Part shown: in pieces, positions 7,627-16,223 of the stretch | How positions within the stretch are numbered: position 1 is the first letter of the stretch | Layout of the letters: each line of letters opens with the position of its first letter | Source of the DNA: JAPUME01 sp964605715 | GTDB lineage: Bacteria > Acidobacteriota > Terriglobia > UBA7540 > JAPUME01 | Reading direction: 5' to 3' | Length of the DNA stretch: 21,740 nucleotides | Assembly: GCA_964605715.1 (NCBI GenBank) | Contig: CAZSDV010000038.1 | Span: 1 to 21,740, forward strand | Position numbers and translations under genes: made by a program | Notes under the pieces: model-generated | Databases searched by the model: none | What the model was told of the DNA's origin: nothing | The model's input: only the letters and a program-made list of their open reading frames with translations

Positions 7627-8505
7627 TTACTTATGGATATCCTTGTGAGAGACCATGCATCCGAACCCTGCCTTAGAGAGCTGCTCTCCTAAGTCTTCGG
7701 CTACCATTACAGACCTATGCCTTCCTCCGGTACATCCAACAGAAATAGTAAGATAGGCCTTTCCTTCACGAAGATAATTTGGTAGCAAGTAAGAAAGAAA
7801 TTCAATCAGGCGCTTAATGCACGCCCGCGATCGGGAGGATGACCTTATGTATTTTATAACATCAATATCCCGGCCAGATTGTTTTTTGAGTTCTGGAACG
7901 TAGTTTGGATTTCGGAGAAACCGCACGTCAAAGACCAAATCAGACTCCTGGGGTATGCCAAATCTAAAACCAAAACTCTGAATTGTTACAGCCATACTCC
8001 CCTTCTTCTTGACTTGTAGATACCTACTTTGAATAACATTTCGGAGGTCATGGATATTTAATTCTGTTGTATCGATAATGACATCAGCAATTCCCCTAAT
8101 TTCTTTAAGCAGGATTCTTTCTTTTTGTATTCCCCCCAGCAATGAAACATTCTTCCGAAGGGGATGTGGTCGTCTTGTTTCACTGAAGCGCCTCTGCCAT
8201 CCCCTATCTGATGCTTCCAAAAAAATGCGCTTCGCTTCAGGTTTATTTTTTTTAAGATTAGTAAGGATATCAGGAAGATTATTTAGAAATTTCCCGCCAC
8301 GGACATCAACGACCAGCGCGGAATTCGTAATTTTCTTTCGTGCTTCCCGGCATAATTCTTCAAATTTTGGAATAAGATCGACAGGAAGATTATCTACGCA
8401 AAAATAGCCATAATCTTCAAGCACCTCAAGCGCAGAACCTTTTCCAGACCCACTCATCCCAGTAATAATGACGAATTTTTGTCCGTTAGATTTTTTGACC
8501 TTCAT
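7627..8505 (-). CDS. rapZ: RNase adapter protein RapZ (YvcJ family nucleotide-binding protein)
   Basis: RapZ is a P-loop protein. In E. coli it delivers the small RNA GlmZ to RNase E and so controls glucosamine-6-phosphate synthase, the entry to envelope precursors. The Walker A GMSGSGKG is at 16-23, followed by LEDYGYFCVDNLP. The C-terminal domain has SFGFRFGIP, DVRFLRNPNYVPEL and the late GCTGGRHRSV motif. The 292 residues match the family length of about 284. The GlmZ mechanism is established for enterobacteria only; a role in this lineage is inferred. The gene follows rpoN after 144 bases, a common pairing, but hpf and ptsN, which often sit between them, are absent. Confidence 0.93.
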   Translation of the reverse strand: MKVKKSNGQKFVIITGMSGSGKGSALEVLEDYGYFCVDNLPVDLIPKFEELCREARKKITNSALVVDVRGGKFLNNLPDILTNLKKNKPEAKRIFLEASDRGWQRRFSETRRPHPLRKNVSLLGGIQKERILLKEIRGIADVIIDTTELNIHDLRNVIQSRYLQVKKKGSMAVTIQSFGFRFGIPQESDLVFDVRFLRNPNYVPELKKQSGRDIDVIKYIRSSSRSRACIKRLIEFLSYLLPNYLREGKAYLTISVGCTGGRHRSVMVAEDLGEQLSKAGFGCMVSHKDIHK

Positions 8506-8602
8506 TTGAGTAACATATGGTCCTAATTAAATTTCAACTTTAAAAAAAGGAAAGAGATTTCTATTAATTTTGGAAAACAATAGCCTGCATACCTATCTTG
8601 AT

Positions 8603-8647
8603 AATACCCCGTAAAACTTTCATTCAATAGACGCCAAGAAGGGTATT
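8603..8647 (-). other. Inverted repeat in the rpoN-rapZ spacer
   Basis: AATACCC (8603-8609) and GGGTATT (8641-8647) are perfect 7-base complements around a 31-base loop, just after the rpoN stop. There is no T-run after the structure on the minus strand, so a terminator is not supported. A weak promoter-like TTGAAT...TATTAT overlaps it on the minus strand with only 15-base spacing. Confidence 0.25.
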
Positions 8648-8649
8648 TT

Positions 8650-10095
8650 TTATGATTTCATTCGGCGCTGATGAGTGCTTGGAATACGCATGTCCTCGCG
8701 ATATTTTGCAACGGTCCGACGAGTAACTCTTACCCCTGCCCCATTGAGTCGAAGAGTGACCTCTTCATCTGTAAGAGGGTGCCCTTGGTCTTCCTCCTTA
8801 ATCATTTTTTTTACCATCCGTTTAAGACTCACAAGAGAAAGCATTCGTCCCGATGGCCCTCGAACTGCTTCAGAAAAGAAAGCGCGTAACTCAAGAACCC
8901 CCTGGGGTGTATAAGCATACTTACTACTTACTGCTCGGCTCACGGTAGATGCGTGAACCCCCACTTCTTCCGCCACTTCCTTGATCATCATCGGTTTAAG
9001 GTGGTCCATTCCATGATCAAGAAACTCCTCTTGTCGTCCAACAATTGATTCACACACCTGGACAATTGTACGTTTCCGCTGTTCTAAGTTTTTGATTAGT
9101 TGAATGGCAGAAGTAACGCGTTCTTTTACATAACTTCGAACATCACGAGTAACAGAATTACCATTAAGGACCCGCCGATAATAAGGGCTTATTCGGAGTT
9201 GTGGAAGGCCATCATCATTCACTCGAATCTGATAAGCATCCCCGAGTTTCACAAAATAAACATCAGGCTCGATTAGGTGTGGGCTGGCATTGTTATACCT
9301 TTGCCCGGGACGAGGATGTAGTTTTCGAATAAGTGCAACGGCGCTCTCCACAAGTTCCATTGGCCGGCCCACCGAACGGGAGATTTGGCGATATTGCCTA
9401 CTTTCCACTTGGTGAAGATATTTGGAAATAATGTTCTTGGCTAACTGATTGCCTGGATCTACTGCATTAAGTTGTATCAGTAGCGATTCTCGCAAATCTC
9501 GTCCACCCACTCCCAGAGGATCAAATTGTTGAACGATTTTTAATGCCTCTTCTGAATCTTTAGGAGAGTGGGGCCCAGATGCAATAATCTCCTCCAGGTT
9601 AACAGTGAGATACCCATCCTCATTAAGGTTTCCAATAATAAAAGAAGCTGCATTGCTCACTTCATTCAAGCAGGGGGTGCATCGCAACTGCCACTCGAGG
9701 TGATCAGCCAAGGAGGTTAAGTTTGGAATAAAATTTTCAAACGGAGGCCTTTCATTGGTTTCACTGGAAGGCGATTTAAATCCAGGATCAAGATAATCCT
9801 GGAAATATGACCCAAAATCAATCTCATCAAAGGGATCTTTTCCTTCAGCCCTATTATTTTCTGCGCTACGAAAAACGGAGTCATTGTCCCTCTGGCGCTG
9901 CGCCTCTTCAGCAGAAGGAACACCTTCAGGCACCTCATCAAGGATTGGATTTTCCACCATTTCTTGGTCGATCATCTCTCGTAGCTCTAAACGATTTAGT
10001 GCTAGAACATTGACCATCTGCACAAGGCTCGGGGTAAGGACCTGGCGTTGCGCAACCTTCGGGACAAGAGTAATCTTTGGTCGAATATCAACCAT
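8650..10095 (-). CDS. rpoN: RNA polymerase sigma-54 factor
   Basis: Sigma-54 directs polymerase to -24/-12 promoters and needs an AAA+ activator to open them. The activator-interacting region I is seen at about 17-53 (QRQVLTPSLVQMVNVLALN, then MIDQEMVENPILDE), followed by an acidic linker to about 120. The core-binding region carries IGNLNEDGYL (154-163) and FDPLGVGGRDLRE (191-203). A helix-turn-helix follows at about 371-394 (IKEVAEEVGVHASTVSRAVS). The RpoN box reads TRRTVAKYRE (458-467) against the usual ARRTVAKYRE. The length of 481 is normal. lptB upstream and rapZ downstream is a well-known neighbourhood. A hairpin may cover the GAAGAG ribosome site. No clear -24/-12 promoter was recognised in the window. 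Confidence 0.96.
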   Translation of the reverse strand: MVDIRPKITLVPKVAQRQVLTPSLVQMVNVLALNRLELREMIDQEMVENPILDEVPEGVPSAEEAQRQRDNDSVFRSAENNRAEGKDPFDEIDFGSYFQDYLDPGFKSPSSETNERPPFENFIPNLTSLADHLEWQLRCTPCLNEVSNAASFIIGNLNEDGYLTVNLEEIIASGPHSPKDSEEALKIVQQFDPLGVGGRDLRESLLIQLNAVDPGNQLAKNIISKYLHQVESRQYRQISRSVGRPMELVESAVALIRKLHPRPGQRYNNASPHLIEPDVYFVKLGDAYQIRVNDDGLPQLRISPYYRRVLNGNSVTRDVRSYVKERVTSAIQLIKNLEQRKRTIVQVCESIVGRQEEFLDHGMDHLKPMMIKEVAEEVGVHASTVSRAVSSKYAYTPQGVLELRAFFSEAVRGPSGRMLSLVSLKRMVKKMIKEEDQGHPLTDEEVTLRLNGAGVRVTRRTVAKYREDMRIPSTHQRRMKS

Positions 10096-10100
10096 AATGC

Positions 10101-10129
10101 TCTTCTATTGATCTTTTCCTTGTAGAAGA
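10101..10129 (-). promoter_or_regulatory. Possible hairpin covering the rpoN ribosome-binding site
   Basis: TCTTCTA (10101-10107) and TAGAAGA (10123-10129) are perfect complements with a 15-base loop. On the minus strand the arm nearest the gene is TAGAAGA, which contains the GAAGAG-type ribosome site about six bases before the rpoN ATG. The arms are AT-rich, so the structure is weak. Confidence 0.3.
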
Positions 10130-10148
10130 TATGTTCTCTTTACTATTT

Positions 10149-10877
10149 TTAAACTGCGAGACTGAAATCATCTCCTAGGTATACCTTTCTTACCTCGGGA
10201 TCATTACCTAATTCTTCAGGAGTTCCTGATCGTAAAATCTTGCCATTGTTGATGATGTAGGCCCGATCTGTTACTCGCAACGTTTCTCTCACATTGTGAT
10301 CGGTAACGAGAATTCCAATGTCTTGTTCCTTCAACTTTGAAATTAATCGCTGAATATCCAATACTGCAATCGGGTCAATCCCTGAAAAGGGTTCGTCGAG
10401 CAAAATAAATGAAGGTGAAATCGCCAGCGACCTAGCGATTTCAACTCTCCTTCGCTCTCCTCCAGAAAGCACATATCCAAAATTGCGACGGACTTGCTGT
10501 AAACCAAATTCCTCTATTAATTCCTCCAGTTGTTCGCGCCGTTGGTGGGGTGTCAGTGGCAATGCCTCGAGGACTGCCAGTATATTCTCCTCTACAGTGA
10601 GTTTCTTGAATATGGAAGGTTCCTGGGGCAGATAGCTAATTCCGCTACGTGCCCTTAAATACATTGGGAGGGAGGTAATTGAACAATCATTGAGGAGAAC
10701 TTCACCATTGTCGGGGCTCGTTAAACCCACAACTATGTAAAAGGTGGTGGTTTTTCCAGCGCCATTAGGCCCCAGTAACCCTACTACTTCACCCTTGCAA
10801 ACTCTAAGATGAACATTATTAACAACTTTTCGCCCCTGAAAGGACTTGCTAAGGCCAACTGTAGCGAGGCTCTGCAT
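10149..10877 (-). CDS. lptB: LPS export ABC transporter ATP-binding protein LptB
   Basis: LptB is the cytoplasmic ATPase of the LptB2FG complex, which extracts LPS from the inner membrane and pushes it along the Lpt bridge to the outer membrane. Walker A GPNGAGKT is at 36-43, YLPQEPSIF follows around 82-90 (Q-loop), the signature LSGGERRR is at 137-144, Walker B FILLDEPFSGIDP at 157-169 and the switch histidine in TDHNVRET near 194. The 242 residues match the family. The gene sits six bases after the LptC/LptA-like gene and 53 bases before rpoN, the standard lpt-rpoN order. lptF and lptG are not in the window. Confidence 0.96.
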   Translation of the reverse strand: MQSLATVGLSKSFQGRKVVNNVHLRVCKGEVVGLLGPNGAGKTTTFYIVVGLTSPDNGEVLLNDCSITSLPMYLRARSGISYLPQEPSIFKKLTVEENILAVLEALPLTPHQRREQLEELIEEFGLQQVRRNFGYVLSGGERRRVEIARSLAISPSFILLDEPFSGIDPIAVLDIQRLISKLKEQDIGILVTDHNVRETLRVTDRAYIINNGKILRSGTPEELGNDPEVRKVYLGDDFSLAV

Positions 10878-10883
10878 TGGGAC

Positions 10884-13199
10884 TCATCGCATCCTGCGGC
10901 GGCGGGTTACGGTGGGTGAGTTTTCACCTCCATGGACGCCGATGCTATCACCCGTAATTGAGAAAGTCAAACGCTCTCCAGTAGTTGAGTCCCCGTGTTG
11001 ATCAAACGCAATTGGCGGTCCACCCTCAAGGATGATTTCACCTTTTTCGGACAAATATGTCATCCGTTCCCCTTCAGCCCGTCGTCCAGGTTGAACTACT
11101 ACCACCTTCCCTTCGCCCGTAGCCTCCTTAACCTGAGCGATTGCTCCATTCTGAATAGAAAACAAGACGTCCATGCGATCTGACTGAATCTTGGTCTCAC
11201 CAGCGCGAAGGGTGACAGTTCCAAGATAGGTAGCCCGACCTTCCTTACCTATGTATATTAGTGAATTTGAAGAGATGGAAACAGGAAAGGATCGCTCGGT
11301 TGGGTTGTTATCTGAAATTCGCTGTGCATAGGAAGTGGAAACATTCCCTTTTGCCTCCACCTTGCGCTCCGCAAGGAAGACTTGGAGAATTGAAGATGTA
11401 ATAACATCTTGACCTTTCCAGGCTCGAACACCACCTTCATATCTTATATTCTGTGCTTCACCCCATAAAATAGCGGAATCGGCAATTACATTACTTGGGA
11501 TTAACTCATGATATTCACCTAGGTGGGAATCTTTTAATCGAAGGTCACCAAGATGAGTCCCCCGAACACTTCCAGCAGCTCGTGCTGTTTTGGTAAACTC
11601 GTTAAAGATAATCTTTTTTGCGGTTACCCTGCTAGTGGAATCCCAAAGAACTGGATCTCCTGATAAGACAAACTCCTGATTTGCGGCCGAGTAGTCTCCT
11701 CTCTCAGCACGGCCCCTTCGGTCACCCTCAAAATACCTAAAATGCCCTACTTGTTCGAGGCGTACTAACGATCCGTCAGATGAATTAAAGAACCCAGTGA
11801 CCTGATCACTTTCAGACCGCCTCACATTGGCTGGCTCAGAATCTACTGGGGACTCTTCATGCATCTCAAGCCTTGCGTGCGGGTAACCCTCAAATTTCTT
11901 GATTCGGCCCCTCTCATCAAAATGTGCAAAAAATTGGTCAGCAGTGATCTGCTTTCTTCCTCCTCTTTCATCCTGAGAAACAATATCCAACCGTGCGCTA
12001 CCTTTTGTAGATAATTGATCAATACTCCTAGTACCTGGGCGCAACGTAAGGCGAACCTCAGGTGCCCGTAAAATATACATTTCGTTATTCAGGGCATTCC
12101 CATTCATGGTTGTCGCGTTGCTTCTTGCATGGGAATGAACATTAGGAATGCTATCTGATCTTAATTGCGCATCTCCCGTTGCGACGATTTCTCTTACCAT
12201 TAACTCATTGACACCAAAGAAGGCTTTTATCTCTTGAGCATCCAGTAAGCTCGAGGATCGCCCCTCCTTAATTTGAACTTTTGAACCCTTTTCTGCTTCT
12301 ATACTTAGTAACTCAAAGCTTTCAGGGTCAAACCAAGCCGTCACCAAGTCGGAGAGCAAAGACAAGCTTCTATCTTCTGTTTTGTCTTCAACCTCAACAT
12401 CATCCTCCAGGACAACTTGGCGAATATGACCCTGCCCACCTAAATAAAGAGTTGCTAGTTTCGCTGTAAGCTGCTGGGAACCTCTTGAGCCCATCACTGG
12501 CGGGAAAAGGCGAATAGAACCAGCATCCTTATCAACTTCCATGCGACTTGCCGTAAATTGGAAAGAAGGCTTACCGCTTTTCTTGGGTGCTTCAAGAATC
12601 AATCGGACATCTTTTTCAATTTCCACTAATTCCTCTTTAGCTGAATAACGAAGCCCATTTCCTTGCCCTTTGAGAGGGCCATAGCGGAAGGCAACGGGCT
12701 GCCAACTTGTTGCAGTTGATGAGGATTGATGAAAGCGAAGTTTTGAGGTTTCTATCTCTAATCGCATATTCCCTGGATCTTCACTATTTATTCCAGAACT
12801 CCCTAATTCAATGGAAACATTGCCAGGAACAAAAAAATCTCCCGAATCCTTATCGTATTCACATCTTTCCGTTCGAATTGAGTCACGCCGATTTCCTTGA
12901 CGACCAAATACTTCCGCCACCACGCCCTCCAGAACGGTGGCAGAGCTATTCCCATACGAAACTGTCTTATTGGAATTAATAGAAAAGACAACCCGACCCC
13001 CTTCGGAGCGTGTAAAACTAAACCCTGAGAGGCTTTGTTCCATATTCTCCGGAAGAGATTTTAAAAATTCAAAGGGAATTCCCGCAATTTTACCTGCTTT
13101 CCAGAAAAAAATAATAGTGGACAAAACTCCGCCAGCCAATGCTGCAGCTACAAGGATTCTTAAAACCTGCATTCTCCGAACTGAAATCTTGGTTTCCAT
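10884..13199 (-). CDS. Large LptC/LptA (OstA)-like LPS transport protein
   Basis: The 771-residue protein has a short cytoplasmic start, one membrane segment at about 12-35 and a long, beta-strand-rich periplasmic part. After the membrane anchor it resembles LptC (about 50-200). Its last 130 residues (from about 641) resemble LptA/OstA, with DRMDVLFSIQNGAIAQVKEATGEG-type strands broken by short turns, then ERMTYL and EIILEGGPPI. The middle shows similar strand-turn patterns, which suggests repeated OstA-like units. LptC and LptA are each about 180-200 residues in E. coli, so this looks like an anchored bridge built from several jellyroll units. It lies between recJ and lptB, where lptC and lptA usually sit. 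The tail TRRRRMR is basic. Domain borders are by eye; the start could also be codon 10. Confidence 0.8.
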   Translation of the reverse strand: METKISVRRMQVLRILVAAALAGGVLSTIIFFWKAGKIAGIPFEFLKSLPENMEQSLSGFSFTRSEGGRVVFSINSNKTVSYGNSSATVLEGVVAEVFGRQGNRRDSIRTERCEYDKDSGDFFVPGNVSIELGSSGINSEDPGNMRLEIETSKLRFHQSSSTATSWQPVAFRYGPLKGQGNGLRYSAKEELVEIEKDVRLILEAPKKSGKPSFQFTASRMEVDKDAGSIRLFPPVMGSRGSQQLTAKLATLYLGGQGHIRQVVLEDDVEVEDKTEDRSLSLLSDLVTAWFDPESFELLSIEAEKGSKVQIKEGRSSSLLDAQEIKAFFGVNELMVREIVATGDAQLRSDSIPNVHSHARSNATTMNGNALNNEMYILRAPEVRLTLRPGTRSIDQLSTKGSARLDIVSQDERGGRKQITADQFFAHFDERGRIKKFEGYPHARLEMHEESPVDSEPANVRRSESDQVTGFFNSSDGSLVRLEQVGHFRYFEGDRRGRAERGDYSAANQEFVLSGDPVLWDSTSRVTAKKIIFNEFTKTARAAGSVRGTHLGDLRLKDSHLGEYHELIPSNVIADSAILWGEAQNIRYEGGVRAWKGQDVITSSILQVFLAERKVEAKGNVSTSYAQRISDNNPTERSFPVSISSNSLIYIGKEGRATYLGTVTLRAGETKIQSDRMDVLFSIQNGAIAQVKEATGEGKVVVVQPGRRAEGERMTYLSEKGEIILEGGPPIAFDQHGDSTTGERLTFSITGDSIGVHGGENSPTVTRRRRMR

Positions 13200-13223
13200 T
13201 AAATGTTGCCTAGGAAAGCAATC

Positions 13224-14930
13224 CTATCTCTGTTTAGCTCCTTGACTGTCACATTTTCCAATATCTTGAATATTTAGTTGTAAAGAATAATTTCCTTGAA
13301 AGTAATTCTCCTCTAAAAAAAATGCTAGGTCGACAACGCTCCCAGATCGAATCTCTTTTGCCCGTTCTGCCATTTTCCAACCTAGCGCTTGAAACGTAGA
13401 GTTATCTTGTCGTACGTTCAGTTTCAGATGCTTTTGTTTTAAAATCCTCGGAGCACCAAAAACCCTCAATCCCCGTGCTGAGAACCGAGGTTTAGGGTTG
13501 CCAATGCCACAAGGTTCCAGCAGCTTAATATCTCGGACGAAGTCCTTATTAATGTCTGTAAATTTAATCGAAGCATCTAAATTTAGAGTATGAACTCCCT
13601 GAAGGACATCGCCTTTTAGTTCTGCCTCACGCGAAAGCTTATCCTGAAAAACCTTTACTTGATCTGATTGAAGTGTTACCCCTGCTGCTTTTTCGTGGCC
13701 CCCGTACCGAACAAAGATTTCACTCATACGAGACAACGAACTAACCAAAGGAAATCCACTTACAGACCGACCTGATCCGTAGCCAATTCCATCCTTCAGG
13801 GATATCACAAAAGCAGGTCGAGAGAAACGTTCCACCATTCGCTGGGCTACAATACCAATCACACCTCGATGCCACCCCTCGCCCGCGACAACTATCGCTC
13901 CAGGCAGCGAGGACCCTTGTTCTTCCACTTTTCGGATTGCCTCTTCTAATACTTCCTCCTCTGCTTTTTGTCGTTTTTTATTAAGGACATTTAATTCTTC
14001 TGCAAGTACCCGAGCCTGGTCCCGTTGTAATGTAAGGAGTAATTCTAAGGCCTTATTCGGGCCCTCCATTCTCCCAGCTGCATTTATTCGTGGGGCCAAA
14101 CGAAAGGATACATCCGAAACGTGGATCTCTTCTTGAATATTAGATTTTCGAATTAATTCTTGGAGTCCAAATATATTGGTTCTTTTTAGAGCCTTGAGCC
14201 CAAATTGCGCAATAATTCGATTTTCACCCAGAAGTGGGGCACAATCAGCTACCGTCCCAATCATAGCCAAGGATAGATCTTCTTGCAGTGCTTCTTTGTC
14301 ATCTTCTGTGCTGGCAAGACCCTGGGCTAATTTGAAAGTTAATCCAACTGCGGCCAACCCTTTATCTGGGTAAGTACAACTTTCCTGTAAAGGATTAAGT
14401 ACAGCAAAGGCGGGAGGTGCTTGATCTCCGGGTACATGATGATCAACCACGATACAATCAACCCCCAGCCGCCTTGCCTTTTCGAGGGCCAATAATTCCC
14501 GAATACCTGTGTCTACGCTAATAATAACTCGGTACCCTTGTGCCGCTGCCCACTCAACACGCTCTTCTTGCATCCCGTACCCGTCATGAAATCTATTTGG
14601 AAGAAAGTAATCAACCTCAGCCCCTAATCGCCTCAAGGCCCTTAACGCAACAGCTGATGACGTAATCCCATCCACATCATAGTCGCCGTATACCAATATC
14701 CTTTCTTTTTTGCGAACGGCATGCTTAATTCGTTCAACAGCCTTCCTGAGATCTTTCATGAGATCAGGTTTATGGAGGTTTTTGATTTTAGGATAAAGGA
14801 ATCGGAGAGCAGATCTGGAGTCCTTAACCCCTCGCGAGAGAAGAATTCGACCCAAGAGAAGTGAAATGTCGGCGCCATTAGCCAATGGACCAATTTCACT
14901 ATTTGACACTGACTTTAAGACCCAATTCAT
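13224..14930 (-). CDS. recJ: Single-stranded-DNA-specific exonuclease RecJ
   Basis: RecJ is a 5'-3' exonuclease on single-stranded DNA, used in RecF-pathway recombination and mismatch and base excision repair. Numbered from the ATG at 14930, the DHH phosphoesterase motifs are DYDVDGITS (83-91), SVDTG (138-142) and DHH (163-165). RINAAGRM lies near 281-288, GEGWHRGVIGIVAQR near 350-364, SGRS near 386-389 and the DHHA1 motif GGHEKAAG at 410-417; an OB-fold-like C-terminus follows. The 568 residues compare with 577 in E. coli. The frame is open to 14969, but MNWVL matches the usual RecJ N-terminus, so I chose 14930. It ends 24 bases before the LptC/LptA-like gene and probably leads the operon. 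Confidence 0.95.
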   Translation of the reverse strand: MNWVLKSVSNSEIGPLANGADISLLLGRILLSRGVKDSRSALRFLYPKIKNLHKPDLMKDLRKAVERIKHAVRKKERILVYGDYDVDGITSSAVALRALRRLGAEVDYFLPNRFHDGYGMQEERVEWAAAQGYRVIISVDTGIRELLALEKARRLGVDCIVVDHHVPGDQAPPAFAVLNPLQESCTYPDKGLAAVGLTFKLAQGLASTEDDKEALQEDLSLAMIGTVADCAPLLGENRIIAQFGLKALKRTNIFGLQELIRKSNIQEEIHVSDVSFRLAPRINAAGRMEGPNKALELLLTLQRDQARVLAEELNVLNKKRQKAEEEVLEEAIRKVEEQGSSLPGAIVVAGEGWHRGVIGIVAQRMVERFSRPAFVISLKDGIGYGSGRSVSGFPLVSSLSRMSEIFVRYGGHEKAAGVTLQSDQVKVFQDKLSREAELKGDVLQGVHTLNLDASIKFTDINKDFVRDIKLLEPCGIGNPKPRFSARGLRVFGAPRILKQKHLKLNVRQDNSTFQALGWKMAERAKEIRSGSVVDLAFFLEENYFQGNYSLQLNIQDIGKCDSQGAKQR

Positions 14931-15062
14931 AGAGCTGGTAATGTATATTGTCGATTGCCACCACGTCACAGTAGAACGTTAATTTTTCTAAAGCTAGCAC
15001 CCTAACCCTCTGCCTATCAATATGTTTTATATAGAAAGGAGATGGAAGCTACAGCCTTTAAG

Positions 15063-15072
15063 NNNNNNNNNN
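15063..15072. other. Assembly gap (10 N)
   Basis: A second run of exactly ten N, probably a scaffolding placeholder. The real distance between recJ and the rodZ-like gene is unknown, and a small gene or RNA could be missing here. Confidence 0.95.
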
Positions 15073-15149
15073 AGAGAGCCCAAGCAGCAATGTCCCCAAA
15101 AACCTTAAGGACCTTTAAAAAATTTATTACTAACATTGAAAGGTCCACG

Positions 15150-15178
15150 TTGATTTAGATTCCTTTTCCAAATACCAT
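15150..15178 (+). promoter_or_regulatory. Candidate promoter for the rodZ-like gene
   Basis: TTGATT (15150-15155) and TACCAT (15173-15178) are 17 bases apart and match 4 of 6 consensus positions each. The gene starts about 50 bases downstream. Moderate match only. Confidence 0.3.
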
Positions 15179-15235
15179 TGTACCGGTGGGTGGGTAAACA
15201 GAAATCGCACTCTTGCATTAAAAAAGGACCTGCAA

Positions 15236-16069
15236 GTGGCATCATTCGGAGAAAACCTTAAACGCGAACGAGAAATGCGTCAAGTTTCTTTAACTGAAAT
15301 TGCTGATGCAACACGGATAAATCTTCAATATTTAAAAGCAATGGAAAATGAGAACTTCGAAGTACTTCCCGGTGGAGTATTTAATCGGGGATTTATCCGC
15401 TCCTATGCTCGGCACCTGGGATTAGATGAGGATAAAATCCTAGGAGAATACGAGTTAACTAACGGAACGGAAGTAAACCCAAAATGGATTTCATCCTCAG
15501 GAAGGGGACCCGCCCGACATAAGGTTCGCCAAAAAGCCCAACTTATCACAGTTATAGTAGCCGTGATAATGCTCCTGGCAGGCTACGCCCTTTTCCGTTA
15601 TTCAGAAAAACCTTCCTCATCAATACCTCCATCTAATCCTATACTTTCGGATAAAGTAACTACTTCTGGCATTCCAAAGACACCACTTGAAACCAACCAG
15701 GAAAAGATAACTGGAGGAATGGGCCCTGTAATGAAAGGTTCAAAAACCTCGACTGGAACCGCTAAAGATCCAGCAGGGCCATCTTATTTGAATGCCCCTC
15801 CAACTGCGGAAAATATGACCTTGCAGGTGAAGGTAACAAAAGAATGCTGGGTTGCTATAGATGCTGATGGAACAAACGTTCTTTCCCGATTAATTAAACC
15901 AAACCAGGTATTTACCTTTCGTTCTGGAGAATCCTTTGAGGTAATCACTGGCAATGCCGGTGGTGTTATCTTGACCTTCAACGGTGAAACTCTTGGTCCA
16001 CTCGGCATTGAAGGTGAAGTAAAAAAAGTTCGACTGACACGAAATGGCAAAATCTCCGCGCTTCCCTAG
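15236..16069 (+). CDS. RodZ-like protein: HTH_25, single membrane segment, DUF4115-type C-terminus
   Basis: RodZ proteins link the cytoskeletal MreB to the cell-wall elongation machinery; similar proteins of this layout may have other roles. Residues 5-70 are an Xre-type helix-turn-helix (FGENLKREREMRQVSLTEIA, then GVFNRGFIRSYARHLGLD). A basic stretch leads to one membrane segment at about 102-122. A Ser/Thr/Pro-rich periplasmic linker covers roughly 125-192, and 194-270 form a beta-rich DUF4115-like domain (LQVKVTKECWVAIDADG, FEVITGNAGGVILTFNG). This is the RodZ order, 277 residues. The start is GTG at 15236, with AAGGA seven bases upstream. mreB and mreC are not nearby, so the cell-shape role is inferred from domain order. 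Confidence 0.8.
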   Translation: MASFGENLKREREMRQVSLTEIADATRINLQYLKAMENENFEVLPGGVFNRGFIRSYARHLGLDEDKILGEYELTNGTEVNPKWISSSGRGPARHKVRQKAQLITVIVAVIMLLAGYALFRYSEKPSSSIPPSNPILSDKVTTSGIPKTPLETNQEKITGGMGPVMKGSKTSTGTAKDPAGPSYLNAPPTAENMTLQVKVTKECWVAIDADGTNVLSRLIKPNQVFTFRSGESFEVITGNAGGVILTFNGETLGPLGIEGEVKKVRLTRNGKISALP

Positions 16070-16104
16070 CATAAGCCGGGGGTTAAGCTCGTTAGGAATG
16101 CACC

Positions 16105-16121
16105 ATGATTTTTTAAATCAT
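16105..16121. repeat. Short AT-rich palindrome after the rodZ-like gene
   Basis: ATGATTT and AAATCAT flank three T bases about 35 bases after the rodZ-like stop. It could be a weak hairpin or operator. It lacks GC pairs and a clean T-run, so I do not call a terminator. Confidence 0.3.
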
Positions 16122-16223
16122 AAAAGTACTAATTATATTCCCAATTTAAACATCATCCCAACACCAGCTCCTTCAAACATATAAATATTGATCCAATAGT
16201 GAATTCTTTAGGGAGGCTAAGAT

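Larger units (their letters stand above)
14931..15235. other. Divergent spacer between recJ and the rodZ-like gene
   Basis: These 305 bases hold no gene I can recognise. They contain a 10-base N gap at 15063-15072. A purine-rich AAAGGAG at about 15036-15042 touches an ATG that opens only seven codons before the gap; it is too close to be a normal ribosome site. A candidate promoter for the plus-strand gene lies at 15150-15178. A minus-strand promoter for recJ must be here too, but I see no clear one. Confidence 0.6.

Noticed and set aside
14931..14969. Thirteen-codon upstream extension of RecJ
   Set aside because: The residues before MNWVL are not RecJ-like, and the usual RecJ N-terminus aligns with the ATG at 14930.
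15030..15062. Start of a small gene at AAAGGAG-ATG before the N gap
   Set aside because: The purine run touches the ATG with no spacing, and only seven codons can be read before the gap.
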